64,000 bases of DNA from Glandiceps talaboti. Taxonomy: Eukaryota > Hemichordata > Enteropneusta > Spengelidae. The stretch lies in the NCBI RefSeq assembly GCF_964340395.1, contig NC_135553.1, forward strand, positions 3,137,501 through 3,201,500. Direction: 5' to 3'. The translations under genes were made by a program, and so were the position numbers. Below are positions 50,271 through 64,000 of the stretch, one piece after another (the stretch's first letter is position 1; each line of letters opens with the position of its first letter). Under the pieces are notes generated by a model. The model was not told where the DNA came from, made no database searches, and was given only the letters and a program-made list of their open reading frames with translations.

Positions 50271-53263
50271 GAGTATAAAGGGTTCTAATATAACAGATTA
50301 GGGTCCAAATGGTATGGTATTGAGTTCCTAATGACACAGTTTCGGGTTTTAATGGCATATTTTAATGTTCTGTTCATCGTACTGTACTATTTTTTGTAAA
50401 TGTTCTTGTATAAGAGAACAGCAATTCTTATAGTTTTATATTTAAAAAAGTGCTATGTAACAGTGTATTATTAAAAGACGTTACCTTAATGAAATAGGGT
50501 AAGAACCGTCAGGAGATGAACATCTGAAGAAGAGGTCGATAAAAAAGGAACATGTTTTGGGATTATGTCTATTTCAACGACAGGGTTCATTTCAACTGTT
50601 TTACTCTCGAGGTGACATATTGTCTGTGTGCAAACAGTGACTGACAATTGAATCTTTGCTGTTTTAATAACCTAACATCTACCACAGTGCTCTAACCAAT
50701 CACAATCGAGACAATTAAATGTACTTGTCCCGTAATCCTGCAGCACGACACAGTCGTACATTCTACGATAGTGTATTATCTGACAAAAGAAGATTATTTA
50801 ATCAAAGCTCAGCTACTATACTTAAGAACTTAAAACAAAGGTCAGGGTATTTGTTCGTCTCCAACCTTTGATTCCCATGATCACAAGGATAATAATTGCA
50901 TTTTCTATAATCTACTGGAATCAATTTGTCACAAGAATCTAAATAATTTATTTTTCCGGCTATTCTAATATCATCAATCTGGATGATATGAAAACCAATT
51001 TGGCTAGCGTTGATACGATAGTTGATCTAATCGACCAAAGAGCACTTCTTTTTTACGCCCGAGTAGTTACCAAGGAGATTGGAACGTCAAATCACAAGTT
51101 TGCGACGTCAGACGGAAAGGTTCATTTCCGTATAGATTCGATTAAAAAAAGCTTATCCTGATTACATGGAAATAGTTGAACCACTTTTACGGGACATGTA
51201 GGAACCATAACCATTGTTTACCATTAATCTATAAGTTTGGATCATAACGAGTGCATGATGTGAGTACTCATCGAGCCATACCGCACCATTCAGCCATTTG
51301 TGTATTCTTGATCTCTATTTTAAAAAACGGAATTTCATTAAAAGGAGTTCAGTCGACAACTTTATAAGTTTTCTTGGCAATTTTGACATCACGCGAACGG
51401 GGTTTCTAGTTATTTGTCTCAGCGGAGCATGCGCACCTTATCCATTTCCCTCTCCAGGTAAAAACCTCGACTGTCATTCACATTATTACAACTAATAAAT
51501 GACTTACATTGCGATCCTTATACTCTCGGTTTTGAATTATCAAATGTTTACATTATCATTAAGTTATCAAGTTTTGTTAACGCGTATGATAATAAAAAAA
51601 CCCGTAAAGTTTAGCACGGTTTCCAATTAAGTTCATTATTTCATAATTAATACATTTGCTTGTGTGTTTTAATGATAATCTAATTTAATATTATCTTTCA
51701 ATCAGCCCGGTTCTTTATTATTCTCTATATTAAAAAATATGATGATCTACAGATGTGATATTATGCATTCAATTTATCCATGTTATAACTTATATGCAAT
51801 ATTAGTTGCACTTATGAGTGTTTAGTATGTGAATACTTTTACTGTGTATAGTTGGAAATTGGAATGACATCAATGTTTTTATCCTGCATGATTTACACTA
51901 ATTGTTAGTGTCAGACATACAATACATGTATCATATAATATACTATGTTGCAATGTTTTCCTAATATGAACATCCGGGTTACTTGTAGGAAAGACAAAGC
52001 TTATACTGCCCTAGAGGTACGCCGAGTGGATACCATCCGCTTTTACGGCGCAAACGCCCCTATTGGAGTAGACGCATCGGGATTCCAAATTGAGTGTGTA
52101 TGTAACTGACGTTCTAGCAGACATTGAAAAAAATTTACTACAATGGAACAGTTGTGTGATAAACGAATCATATAAAAAAAACAGACAGGGGAAATATACA
52201 AAAGAAACAACAAGGGCTGCTTTCTTTAAGGATTATATTAACCATTCCGTATTCAATTTCAAATAAAACAACTTAAGGACTGCAGTCAACAGATGGCAGT
52301 TGGTATAAGCAGTACATCATACACATTTTGTATATTTGTAATTCTATTTCATTTCATAGAAATATATGTATAATCTAAATCATCATTTGAAATAAAAAGG
52401 TGAAGGTCAGTCGCTTATACCAACCAAATTAGATTTATTGCCTCGTTGTCAGAAAACTTGTAACTGTAATTTTTTTTTTCAATCGCGACACCTATATTTC
52501 AATGTAATCACATGATCACAGTTACATACAAAACGAGAAACATTTCTTTCAAATATATTCTTGATATTCCCAACCATAACAATGGCATATACACTTAGAA
52601 ACGATGAAGAGACATCTTGTTAATATACTTTGCATTAACAGTATTTCAGCAAGAGCGTTGGCAAAATCCAGTTTTAACAATAACAACACTATACCACATT
52701 ATTTTATCAAAAGGAATAGGCCCTGATTGAAACTTTGATCTTCAACTTTAGCAATTGACTGATAGAATATAAATTCAAAGTTGAGATATAATTGATCCTT
52801 ACATATCTATTCATTTTTCATCTTTTGCTCTGTGAGCATACAGGCATTCTCTCGCGTAACTCTTACTTTACATTGCAAGACCTCAACAAAAGTTATTTCC
52901 TTTTCGGTATCGATGGTTTAGATATTACTCACTGATACTGAACTTCAAAAAACGATATCTGGCTAACGCTGCAATATCCTTAGTTTATACATACACTAAG
53001 AAAACCTTCTGATTCCCGCCAAAAAACTTGTAAAAACCTGGGTTTAATGGCAGGTTATGCTGCTTCTCATGACCATGAAGCTAAGTTTCTTCAATGAATC
53101 ACTTTTACAGATTTTGTTTCAAAATATGTCAAAGCGTGTGTATTCTGAGAAAACAGCAATCATGCACACATAAAGGTAGCTGTCATATAGTCTTTAACCA
53201 GACAATTTACTTAGTAATACATTCAGTACAACAGCAAAGAAATGATTTAGATTTAAATGACAC

Positions 53264-54219
53264 TAGGCGGTACTGGGTGGCTGTGTGGCCCTTCCTTCGT
53301 AAACAAAAGAATGCTACTTCATTAACATACTCGTGATGAAAACGTTAAAAACGTTCCAATGAAGAAAGTTGAGAAATGAAAACAAATCAAAACAAATAAT
53401 GTTTGTGACAAGATGAATTGAAGAGTCTAATGGAAAGCATGAATTGGCTAGGTGAATAGACACATTCTATTGACGATTGATGATGCAGAAATACCCCAAT
53501 GTTGTTTTTTGATTAGTTTTAAGTGATATAAACATATGGATTCATTCACAAATTAAACAATGAAGCGTCAGGTAATATTTGAATCTGAAAAAGATGACGT
53601 TGTGGTACTTTAACAGGGAAATGAAAAGTGTAGTGAAAGGTTAGTGAATAGCGGAGGATGGTGAACTGACGACACGTGACAATTGTAGAAGAACCAACAT
53701 CTATCGTTTAAAAAAAAAACATTTTATATAATTTATAATGAAAACAGTAGGCGATACTGAGTGGCTGTATGGCCCTTCCTTCGTAAATAAAAGAATGCTA
53801 CTTCATTAACATACGCGTTACGAAAACGTTAAAAACGTCCCAGGCATGATGAATTGGCTAGGTGAATAGACACATCTTAGACGATTGATGATGAAGAAAT
53901 ACCCCAATATTGATCGAATCGACGGATAATTTGAATCTGCTAAGATATTACAGAGGCGTTGTAAATAGCGAATGTTGTTTTTTAATTAGTTTTAAGTGAT
54001 ATAAACATATGGATTCATTCATAAATTAAACAATGAAGCGTCAGGTAATCACTGAATCTGAAAAAGATATCGTTGTGGTACTATAACAGGGAATGAAAAG
54101 TGTAGTGAAAAGTTACTGAATAGCGGAGGATGGTGAACTGACGACAAGTGACAATTGTAGAAGAACCAACATATATAGTTTAAAAAAAAAAAACATTTTA
54201 TATAATTTCAAATGAAAAC
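53264..54219. repeat. Tandem duplication, units 53264-53747 and 53748-54219
   Basis: Both units run from TAGGCG(G/A)TACTG through GGCCCTTCCTTCGTAAA and TGGATTCATTCA to AAACATTTTATATAATTT and ATGAAAAC. Internal indels differ: unit 1 has about 65 extra bases near 53360-53430, and unit 2 has about 60 extra bases near 53912-53972. There is no clear coding content. Confidence 0.85.
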
Positions 54220-56787
54220 TAATTATTTATTAAACAATTTAATCGTTGCTGTTGTTAATGTTGCACTAGACGAAGTAATACTTTAGTTTGTGCTCTTGAT
54301 TTGAAGATGTTAGTGAATACAGGCATGTGCTAAGTCTATGCAGCTTAAAGACTGCCCACTTCAAATTCTGTTTGGAAGAGTTGGGTCAATAAAAACCGTT
54401 CTCAAGCCATATAAGCTTACATAGCTGTAGCCTTCATAATACAAATATCGCGACGTCTAGATGTTCTGTCAACGGTTTTTGTCTTTCTCTCGAGCATCAA
54501 TTCACAGTAATCATGCTAATATCGCTTTATATGTACGGCTTCTTCCTTGCCTGATATATCCTAACGATAAAATGTTGAACTTTTAGTGATTTGCAACGTC
54601 GTCAGAGTCTGAAACTGTGTCGTATATATCGTGGTGTGATGAAACGTTAGGTTCACTGACTGACGTACTCTCTTCAAAGTGTAGGTCAAACGAAGTAGGA
54701 ATAGTTTACATATTATGAATGCCTCACGAAGGTTACAAGAACGTTTTCATATATATTATCCATGTCCTTCAGTTTTCGTGTTCGTAGATATTGTCTCCTT
54801 TTTTTTGCATTACATTTGTAACAGCTGGCAACATCAGCGAACAACAGTTACTGACGCCAGAAAATGATCTCTCTGTTTCTGTTCATACTATACAATGCAT
54901 GTATACACAAAAAATAACCTTTGGCAGCACCAGAAATTTGTTCTCTCCGTGACTGACACGGTCGACTGAATGCACGATAATTTACCTCACCAGAAAAGTA
55001 CTCAAAATTGGCGTTTATTATCGTAATAACTGTGTGGGGAAAGATTATTACTTTTTTGTCTATTTTACACCATTCAAGTCAAAATGGATATTAAAAAAAC
55101 GTACCGTCACATTGAAGTGCATATGAATTCAAAACTATGTGACGTCTCTTAAGCGGAAGTGACGCTTGGACCCACATGGATCTTCTTTGTACTTTGAAAT
55201 ATTAGGTCGATAAATTGGCAAATGAACATGTTGGAAATCAACGTGCTATGGTTGAAAAGTGTCGATTTCGACATTCTACATTGCTACAAATTATAGGGCA
55301 TTCCTTCCGTTTTCCAGGAAGTGAAATTTGATCAAACTGATGCGACAAAAATTCGTCATAGAAAACGGTTTCTTATAAAATGGTATTGCTATCAACTAGG
55401 GCGATGACAGAATTAACAATCTAGTTATCAAAGACAGAGTATTTATCTGTAGTACACTTTCGTAGTAAAAAAAACGAAATTCTGAATGTTGCTCAGAGCA
55501 AGAATAAAAAAGTCCAATAATCAACATTAATCAAACTTAATCAACTCCCTATTCACACAAACTGATGTCACGAGAATGGCTAGTTGGAGTCATTGACATC
55601 TTTGAAATATTAGATATACTTTATTAACATTATATTATAGGTTATGTTGACTTGAACGACAAGGTTCGACGATCGGTTACAAGGTATCATATTATTTACT
55701 TCTGAATAATATGTGCTGTCCAGACTATCGTCACTGACTATATACAATTCTTACAATTCCATAACAATACCAGAATTCCAAGTCGATGCGGCGTTTCGAA
55801 TCATTTCATTATCATGTAATTGCTGCTGGGCAAATTATAAATATCAATTGAAATAAAACTATTGGCAAGACTGTGTTCATTTTATCGACTCTCTTTTTTT
55901 CCAATTGTTTGAGATTATACATTAAAACATGGCTATTTAATGTACGGGTTCCATTTTATTAACATGGCTTTTAGCTCCCTCTCTGTTGCATAGTTTTAGC
56001 ATCAACCAGGAACACGATTTGTGATTTTATCATCCTTGAAATCCAGTGTCAAATATACCATATCGAGTTGATTTATCCATACCAATAGACAAAATCAAAA
56101 TGCTTTGTTTATTTTACATATAAAGAAATCACATGACCAATAATATCAAACTAGTACACCGAATGTCGCCTTTTTTTAATATAACAGTTAAGGTAAGACA
56201 TTACCAATTAGTATCGAATAGTAACGATTACGATGGGGCGTTAACATCCAGCATTAATGATAGATATTTTCAAAAATCAATGTTAATTTATATATCCATT
56301 AACTCATCAATTAGTAATTATGAAATTCATTAAAGGGGATAAATTCTGTCTAAAAAATATGGAAATATTAATGTTTCTGTGTCGCAGCACTCACTTGCGG
56401 CAACTCTTGAAGATGTGTATGTATTATCAGTGACTGTTGTAAGGCTTTAATGCAGAAAATAGAATTGAGTTTTTTTATGAATTTGCAGACGGCGGACGTT
56501 TAAATTTCACTTGGGACCACTGTTCGAAATGAAATGACATAGAAGTAAAGTAAGCAATCATAATTCCGTCACCTTTTTTTTTATTTCAGCGACCCCAAAG
56601 TCTGATAAGAGTTAACAAGTCTTTTTCATGATGGCCATACTGAAGGAAGTAGATAGATCGACAGATATTGTACAAGATAGGGTTCGCAATTATTCATTGC
56701 ATTCTCAAATCAGAATTAGATGCGTAGTTCTACAGGTCTTTATTTACAGAAAATGAAACGCCCACAAAAATCAAAGGTTATCAGTAT

Positions 56788-56800
56788 AAGTCAAAGGTCA
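56788..56800 (+). promoter_or_regulatory. DR1-like element
   Basis: AAGTCA-A-AGGTCA, one mismatch from a perfect DR1, in an unannotated stretch. Confidence 0.22.
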
Positions 56801-57834
56801 CCAAACAGTGAATTGTTCATTGGTAGGGGTCCCTATAAGTGTGTAAATTACCCGTTGGGGGAATATACAAAATCAAATTCTTTCATTCCAAACCGGGTTT
56901 TCATGAATGCATCAATTATAGTATAAAATTGTTTCCTCTAATTTTGTCTACAATTGTGCATCAAAGAAGACCACAGCTCATTAGCCTGTGTACAGGTTAC
57001 GTGTTTAGTGCCAGTCATTACAGTTCATTTGGATAGTTTATCACAATAGCCGTAATGCGCATGACTATGCACAGAAATGGGGCGAAAATTACCGCATTTT
57101 ACTGAGAACATAATTCGAGAATGAGCTCGAAAAACGGAGATTTTGTTATCCTTTCTCAAAAGTCGCGATAATTTCCTCCGTTACATTGACAAGGTAAATA
57201 GGGCTGAGTTGTCAACAGAACAAGGCTTGTGCATTAGTCCAACTATAACACCTCTTGAGCAATGCTTCGTGTATCTTTTTCCCGTCTGTGGCGACAGACA
57301 AGTAAATTGACCTCCCTTCAAGTGGAAAGGCTGATTCTGAAGGAAGCAAGTGAAATGGTAAAAGGGTTAAATAAAAAACGGAGGGTTTCACTGTGAAGAG
57401 GTCTTCATTATTGGGAAAATGAACGGTTTCATCTTACATGACGCAAAACGAAGTATTGAGTGGTATATGTAACCAACGAACTGTGAATGGTGGAAAGGAC
57501 AAAATATCGTGATAAAAGAAACGTGTAGTATATCGCTTATTATAATTGGTAGGGGACTTTATTTTGACAGAATGAGATCAATTGTTCCACATGTGAGGTG
57601 CCTTAAACATGTCTGTCAATTAACCAATGACCCGTGGTGTTATTCACAAAAGTGAACAAAACAAATTTACAATTCAATGATCACCCATGACGTTTTACGT
57701 ACGTCACTATCTTGAGTGTTTTTGACTGATGTCATGACAAAGACCTTGAAAATGACATTTTTGTAATAATAAATATGGAAGTACATTGAAAAGTTTTTTA
57801 ATGAAAAAAAGAAGAACGGTCTATGGAAGCAAAG

Positions 57835-57898
<64 letters not shown>

Positions 57899-57953
57899 GG
57901 TGGGTAGGTAGGTAGGTAGGTAGGTGGGTAGGTAGGTAGGTAGGTAGGTAGGT
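57835..57953. repeat. CAGA then GTAG microsatellite
   Basis: (CAGA)n 57835-57899, then (GTAG)n with GTGG variants to 57953. Confidence 0.98.
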
Positions 57954-58879
57954 CAGTGGGTTAGTTGGTTGGTGAGTGGGTTGATAATTGAGTATGGATG
58001 GATGGGTGATCAGAAAGACATAATTTTATCACAATAATATTGCAAACGTCTTGTTATATCATCTCACTTAGCATATTAATCGTTGTGAGAGACAATGCCT
58101 GAGGCAGAAATTATAAGGATAAGATGTCCATATTTCATAAATAACTTCAAGTGCGATCTCTCTATTATTTTTGCCCGAAGTATTCCCCATTATTAGATTA
58201 TATGCATCTCTAATGGTAAAGTCATCTTCGTCATTAGACGCCAATAACATGATGTTCATTACGCAACACACTTTGGTGAACCCTTATAAAGCTAAAGGGT
58301 TTTTTAATGAAGGATGCAAATCTGATCTACAGGTTGATTTGATAATACATGTACATCAACAAATTACAGTGAAGCACAACGGTTATGATACGTATAAGGG
58401 CGAAGTGTCCCTTTTACAAGAAACCTCATACAGCATATAACTCATCCAGGAAAGCCACGTTATAGAGAATTTCAACAAGGGAAACATGTTAAAAATCGCC
58501 TTAAGAGAGAAAAACCCGCCAAATTGTCGGTAAATGTAAACATCACTTTTCTTCTCAGATGCTCATTTGGAAACATTAAGTGTCTTATCTCATCTATCAG
58601 AAACAAGTAGGGTAGTTAATGAATTGACACGACAGATAATGATAAAGATAACGTCATAATTATCCTACACAGATTTGCGGCTTGCCTTTAGATAAGAAGT
58701 CTACGATGGATTGATTAGGCCAAGTATTATACAAAAACCTTTTTTATTAGCAGTGATGCTGACTAAAGTCCCATTGAGATATACAGTTTGTGAAGTTTAT
58801 GTATATGCATATGCTATCAGCGACTAAATGATTTACCTCCTCCAACTGGATCTGGATTGAGATTGTTCTCTGCACCCGT

Positions 58880-58880
58880 G

Positions 58881-58945
<65 letters not shown>

Positions 58946-58949
58946 GGCC

Positions 58950-58978
<29 letters not shown>
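58880..58978. repeat. TGTC, TATC and CTGG compound microsatellite
   Basis: Three adjoining tetranucleotide blocks: (CTGT)n to about 58916, (CTAT)n to about 58945, (GGCT)n to 58978. Confidence 0.98.
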
Positions 58979-58980
<2 letters not shown>

Positions 58981-61900
58981 TGTATGTGTGTGTCTCTCTA
59001 TGTAAATGGTTTGTTTGTTTCTCTGTGTGTTTCTTTATCTGTCTCTGTACATGATGGGGAAAGGGATAGGGGTTAAAAGGAGACTTTCGTACAACAGTTT
59101 GAATTTCCTGGATCTGCATAATTTGACCATTGTTCCCTTTACATACACCTGTCACGTGTTTAAACGGAAAGAGTCAATTAGATATGGGTGGAGATCGGAC
59201 TATGGCTCTGTATTTTGGCTCAGAATACCATACAGTGGTCTGAGAGCTTAGTGAATAATAATTCAGTGAAGCCATCATATCATTACTAACTAATTCAACA
59301 GCCAGCCAGCAAGCCCCAACCCTTGAGGATGCCGTCAGCGATTGCAGAGTTATGCGTTCTACCATTGAAGTACCCTCTAGTTTTTTAACTAACAATCATG
59401 GTTATGGAAGGCACAGCAAATATTGTGTGGTTTTATTAAACTCTCTACATAGTGTTCTTAAATATTCCATCCATAAAGTGGGCATCTCATTCACAATCTT
59501 GCCACGGAATCGTTTGTTGGACACAGTGTATACACACTTTTGGTCATTGTCTCAAGTGAACACCATTACAGATCATGGATTCGTGATCATATCATCTTGA
59601 CTTGATAGCATTAGGCAAGAATTTGACGAAATAGCCTACAGTAGCATTACTGTTAGCTTATCTGATGTCTGTAATTGCTATGTTATATGGATTGCCAATC
59701 CGTCCATAGACGGTGGATGTACTTTAAGCCTCACAATGAAGATAGCATTTAATGGAATGTTGATGCGAACGAAAACTGACAAGATTTCCACTTAATATTC
59801 ATACCACCATTTAAAGTATAATAATGTTATATAACGGAATTTCCGTAGTAAATCACTCATATGCAACATTTTAGTCACGGTGTAGTGCTGAAATATTGCT
59901 TTCTGGAATTCAAGAGAATCTTTCACAAAAAACGTTAACTTTACATAACCACAAACATAATGACACCATCGTTTTATCATGTATATAGATAATTCCTACA
60001 GGCATTCAGATGGCAATAAGTGCTTAAACCTTTCTATATCTTAAGAATCTATGAGAGATATCATTGCACTATGCTTAATTCGATGACATTACCACACTTG
60101 TACTTATATAAAAAATAGTCACATTAACGCTAGGGGTCTATTTCATGCACGATTTGTAATCTGAAAATAACCCACACACACAGTGTCAACCACACTCCGG
60201 TGTATGCCAACTTTAACTTTATTTTGTTTCGTTGTTAATTTGGCCAAAGCAAGGCTGGATGAAATTGACTCCTCCCTCTATCGCCATTGACGTCATTCGT
60301 TGCCATTTGGAAGTAGGAAAGGTATCCTACTTCGCTATTCTATGATATCACCCATCATGATAATATAAGCCATTATAGTTTTACTTTGTTTTCCGCAAAT
60401 TACGTAAATTGGTGTAGACACATCATCAAATTACAAAGAGATATAACAAAACACACTTAAAATACTAATAACGTTATTTTGATCAATTTTAGGTTTTGAA
60501 ATTCGGATAGGAGTGTTAATAATATATAAAAGTATTAAGTCATTGTTATACGTATAATGTATAAGATAGTCAAATTCCGCGTCAATCGACGGTAATGTCG
60601 CAATAGATAACGTCTTGTCCAACTAAGTACAATGCTTGAGAAAATCAATAATGTACTATTACAAATGAATAGATAAAATACCTATAAAGTATAATTTTGT
60701 GAAATATTTTTCTTGTAGTAATGCAGTTAAATCTGATTTATGTGGGTTGATATTTTAGTGTAAAAGACTGTTATCTTGAAACTGTTATTTCAAACTCGAT
60801 AAGGAAATGGAGAGATAATGCCAATGGCAGTGGATTGCATGATTGTAACCATGGTTCGACGATTTGAACAACGCAGTAGTCTCCGTACTAGGCTGGGGCA
60901 TGCACTTTCTCCACAGAGCCTGCTAAGTATTTCAAATTCAGTATTTTCATGAATAGACATAAGTAGAAGTTGAAAGAATGGGTCACATTATATTGTGTTG
61001 ATATGACCTGATTCAGTGACTCTATACAACACCTCGAATGTCATCAGATGATATGCATATGGTTATGTCATACTGAAAATTTGAATCACTGGGTTCAAAG
61101 GCAGTACAGAGAATGCTATCCAGGTCGACCTTCAACCTTCTGCAGAGGCTAAGAACACAAGCATGTGCAAGTACAAAAGGCAGTAATGTAGCAGCTGCAT
61201 AAACCCGATGTTTTGTTTTGTAACTATTTCATACTCAACGCACATGTACGACGTGTATGATATTTTATATACTTTAAATACGTTGCCAATCTGTCGTATA
61301 CGATTCTTGTCAATTGACCTACAAATGTGGACAAGTAATGTCACAGCTATTTATTTTTAGACAAACAAACAGTAGATTTTCTGGTTTGACACAATATCGT
61401 CAAAGTTAAACTTCTTCGTACCCGCGAATAACATAAATAAAACAAATCATGTAGTCACTCTGTAAGACTCATTTTCCCACAGCAAATTAATTTTTAGTGA
61501 CCCAACTTTATTCTTGTGACAAGTATCAGCACGTTAAGTTTAAGAGATATTCTGGAGTAATCAACAAATAATGTTGTACGACAACATACTCTACTTGTCG
61601 TTATTTAGGAACAGTCGGCTATGAGTGTACGTCGATTAGTAGGGCAGTTATCAACTATTTCCCTCGGCTGAAAGCAGTTGCTACATAACAGCACGAGGGG
61701 TAATATGACGTCTGACTAGTGCCCAAATACGGCAAGGCAATAAGTGTTTTATAACATATTCTCAGGCACATGTTGTTTCCATAGTCAAAGCAAATCCCCG
61801 ATAAGATTTCCGCTACACTAATATTGCCTGGGGAAAATAGTGCCCTTGTGTGCAAATTGGGGTCACTATGGGTCAGCAGTTCATACGTAAAACGATGGTG

Positions 61901-62901
61901 TAGCCATTGTTCTAACCCATTCCTATAACTCTCTGACTCTGAATATATTTATTATACAACTTGCTTTCACATAGTTCTGCTCAATATTCAATTTGTCAAA
62001 ATTACATGTAACAAAGATTAATCCAGCTACCAGCTAATAGAAAGGCTGGAACTTGAAGAGCTACATGGACATCAATATTCGGCCATATCAAGTTGATCCA
62101 CAATGTATAGTTCTAGCACGTAAGTAGTACAGTCATGTACAACTTACTTAGCAACCAAATCATACATGACACCTCACAACTTCAATGGACACATGCAATC
62201 TATACACATTTGACTAATAATAGCAGTTTTTATAGACGAGAGCCGTGTGTGACGTAGTTTTTTCCATGACGTGTTGACCAGTACGTAGCAAAACATTAAT
62301 AATTAAACGATTTGTCACAACAAGAAGAAGGGAAAGTGTGAACTGATATTATAAATCATAAGACTTTTACTATTAAGACCTCCTTAGGGAAAACTACAAC
62401 TGAACGTGTATTATTCATGTGTGTCAAGGAAAGGCATTGACACATGCAAGACATTTTAATACAACACCAACTTATTGCTCTATAAGTGTTTACTCCAAAT
62501 TGTGACTATATGAATCTCAAAACGAACAGCAAAAGGGTCGTCGTACATTGCACTTTTTGATGTACTATGTTTATTTTCATCATCTAATTGCTATATTGCG
62601 AGTCAAACATGACCAAATATGGCAATGACTCAGAACTAACCCACAAAGTCTGTATTTATAAGTTATGAAGATATGTGGTGTAATAAATAAACATATAATA
62701 ACATTTTGTGATTGATCTCCGTGGTAAGACATTCCCATTTATTGGTATAGATCGCACACAAAAAAGCATATTTTATCAACGTATACTTTTAAAGATCATT
62801 GCTGTAGCATAAGGTAGAAAGTCGGATAGCCCAACCATTGACAGTTCATTGATAAGGTCATATTCAGGCTATGTTTAGGAATTTAATGTGGCATCATAAC
62901 A

Positions 62902-62985
62902 CCCACATTAGGCAGATAACAGAGCCCAGATGACACACGTGTGCCCACATTAGGCAGATAACAAAGCCCAGATGACACACGTGTG
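62902..62985. repeat. 42-bp direct repeat, 2 units
   Basis: Two copies of CCCACATTAGGCAGATAACA ... CAGATGACACACGTGTG, offset by 42 bases, differing at very few positions. Each ends in the palindrome CACACGTGTG. Confidence 0.95.
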
Positions 62986-63032
62986 GGCGTGTTGTACAAA
63001 GTTGGAAAACCTAGAAGAAAAAAATAAATAAA

Positions 63033-63033
<1 letters not shown>

Positions 63034-63063
<30 letters not shown>

Positions 63064-63093
63064 CATACATACATACATACATACATACATACA
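63034..63093. repeat. TACA microsatellite
   Basis: (TACA)n, 15 units. Confidence 0.98.
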
Positions 63094-63790
63094 TTGGGTC
63101 ATAATGCAAAGGGTTAAAATGCACATTTACCATGATATTAAAGTACTAAATAAAATAGAGGACCGCCTAAGTAGAGTTAGACGTCTGGAAGTTAAAAATC
63201 GTTAGTAAAATGTCAGACTTATCCATTCAGCCTTGAAATTATAGTTAAGGTAAATGGACGTATACAAAGACTTCGACTATAAATGCATCTCTTTTCACGG
63301 ACGTTCAAAGGTTATAAAATCATTATTGTTGGTGGTTACATCTATTTAAGACAAACAGCATATAACACGGAGCTTACAATTGCACCACACTCTTTATATC
63401 AAGACAATGTTTTGCAAGTCGGCATATGACAAATATCTTATGCAGCCACCGTTTGTTTTCGACATCAACTTCAGAAGAGTGACCTATATGTTCAGTTCAG
63501 ATCCTTATCGGATTATTATTGAAAGTCATTGACTGGAATTACCCGGATTGACCAAAACGTATAGGCATTACCATTGTTTGAGTGGTCACTAAATACTATC
63601 ATGGCTAATTCTCTCTTCTACGAGGGATATTTAAGGTAATGAATCAACTACTTTTTAAGGCCATTATGCTTTTAGCCGAGTTTGATTTCTCGTTAGGATA
63701 TTGGTTATATTTATTGTAAATCGACAACAGAAAACACATCAAGAAAGCTGACTGATACTGGTGAATAAACACATACACGAGAGTGTGCCT

Positions 63791-63821
<31 letters not shown>
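63791..63821. repeat. CAGA microsatellite
   Basis: About eight CAGA units. Confidence 0.97.
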
Positions 63822-64000
63822 TGAGTTGACGAAAGGAAAATATAAGCAGGGTGCTGAATAAAGTGATCACAACTTCGTAAAGCCCTCTACCTTGTAAGTA
63901 ACAGCATTAAGCTAACTTAAAAATAACATTTTTGTGATTAGACATTTATGTGATAGAAAAAAAGGCCTTTCTATAACATTTTGTGCTTAAAGAAACGTTC

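Larger units (their letters stand above)
50370..64000. other. Intergenic DNA with repeats
   Basis: Outside the tandem duplication and microsatellites I see only short frames. A minus-strand frame at 58068-58271 is mildly coding-like (see findings). The stretch 59160-59600 is open on both strands without recognisable content. Confidence 0.5.

Overview
This window looks like metazoan nuclear DNA, most likely from a marine invertebrate. It is AT-rich and almost free of long open frames. It is dense in microsatellites (CAGA/CTGT, TG, TA, CATA and CT tracts), and it carries minisatellites, a foldback element and two tails resembling non-LTR retrotransposon 3' ends. There are no bacterial-style operons, ribosome binding sites or CRISPR arrays. 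The clade is inferred from style and from the one recognisable gene; the sequence does not settle the species.

The only gene I can support well is on the minus strand at 16289-17383. It has two coding exons joined in phase 0 by a GT-AG intron of 714 bases. It encodes a 126-residue secreted precursor: a signal peptide, an acidic spacer, an Arg-Arg cleavage site, and a C-terminal six-cysteine domain with the order C-x5-C-x9-C-x1-C-x5-C-x10-C. This is the cysteine framework of CART (cocaine- and amphetamine-regulated transcript) neuropeptides, with altered loop lengths and an extra 12-residue tail, so I call it a divergent CART-like neuropeptide precursor. Its intron holds an overlapping E-box and full CRE, and an E-box/CRE-like composite lies just 3' of the gene. 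A further 3'UTR intron is suggested by a good donor 16 bases after the stop and a good acceptor at 16110.

Layout. 1-5000: microsatellites and a large TTGTG/GATGT/CAT satellite block. 5000-8000: a 35-bp triple repeat, a GC-richer possible exon, a G-quadruplex run, hairpins, and a repeat family marked by GGGTCGGTCGG. 8000-15800: microsatellites and plain AT-rich DNA. 15800-17400: the CART-like gene. 17400-25500: mostly intergenic, with a possible LINE tail near 20280. 25500-31800: several GC-richer open segments with splice-like edges (candidate exons, none identified), a degenerate 31-bp minisatellite and a 176-bp CT tract. 31800-42400: long TA tracts, a degenerate duplicated block at 37.2-37.6 kb and a convincing LINE 3' end at 38.3 kb. 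42.4-64 kb: a 150-bp near-perfect foldback element (43.0 kb), a 35-bp minisatellite (46.6 kb), a striking 1.1-kb 30-bp minisatellite (49.2-50.3 kb), a 484-bp tandem duplication (53.3-54.2 kb) and further microsatellites.

Most of the remaining 60 kb is probably intergenic or intronic. Candidate exons are given low confidence because each rests only on an open frame, composition and splice-like edges.
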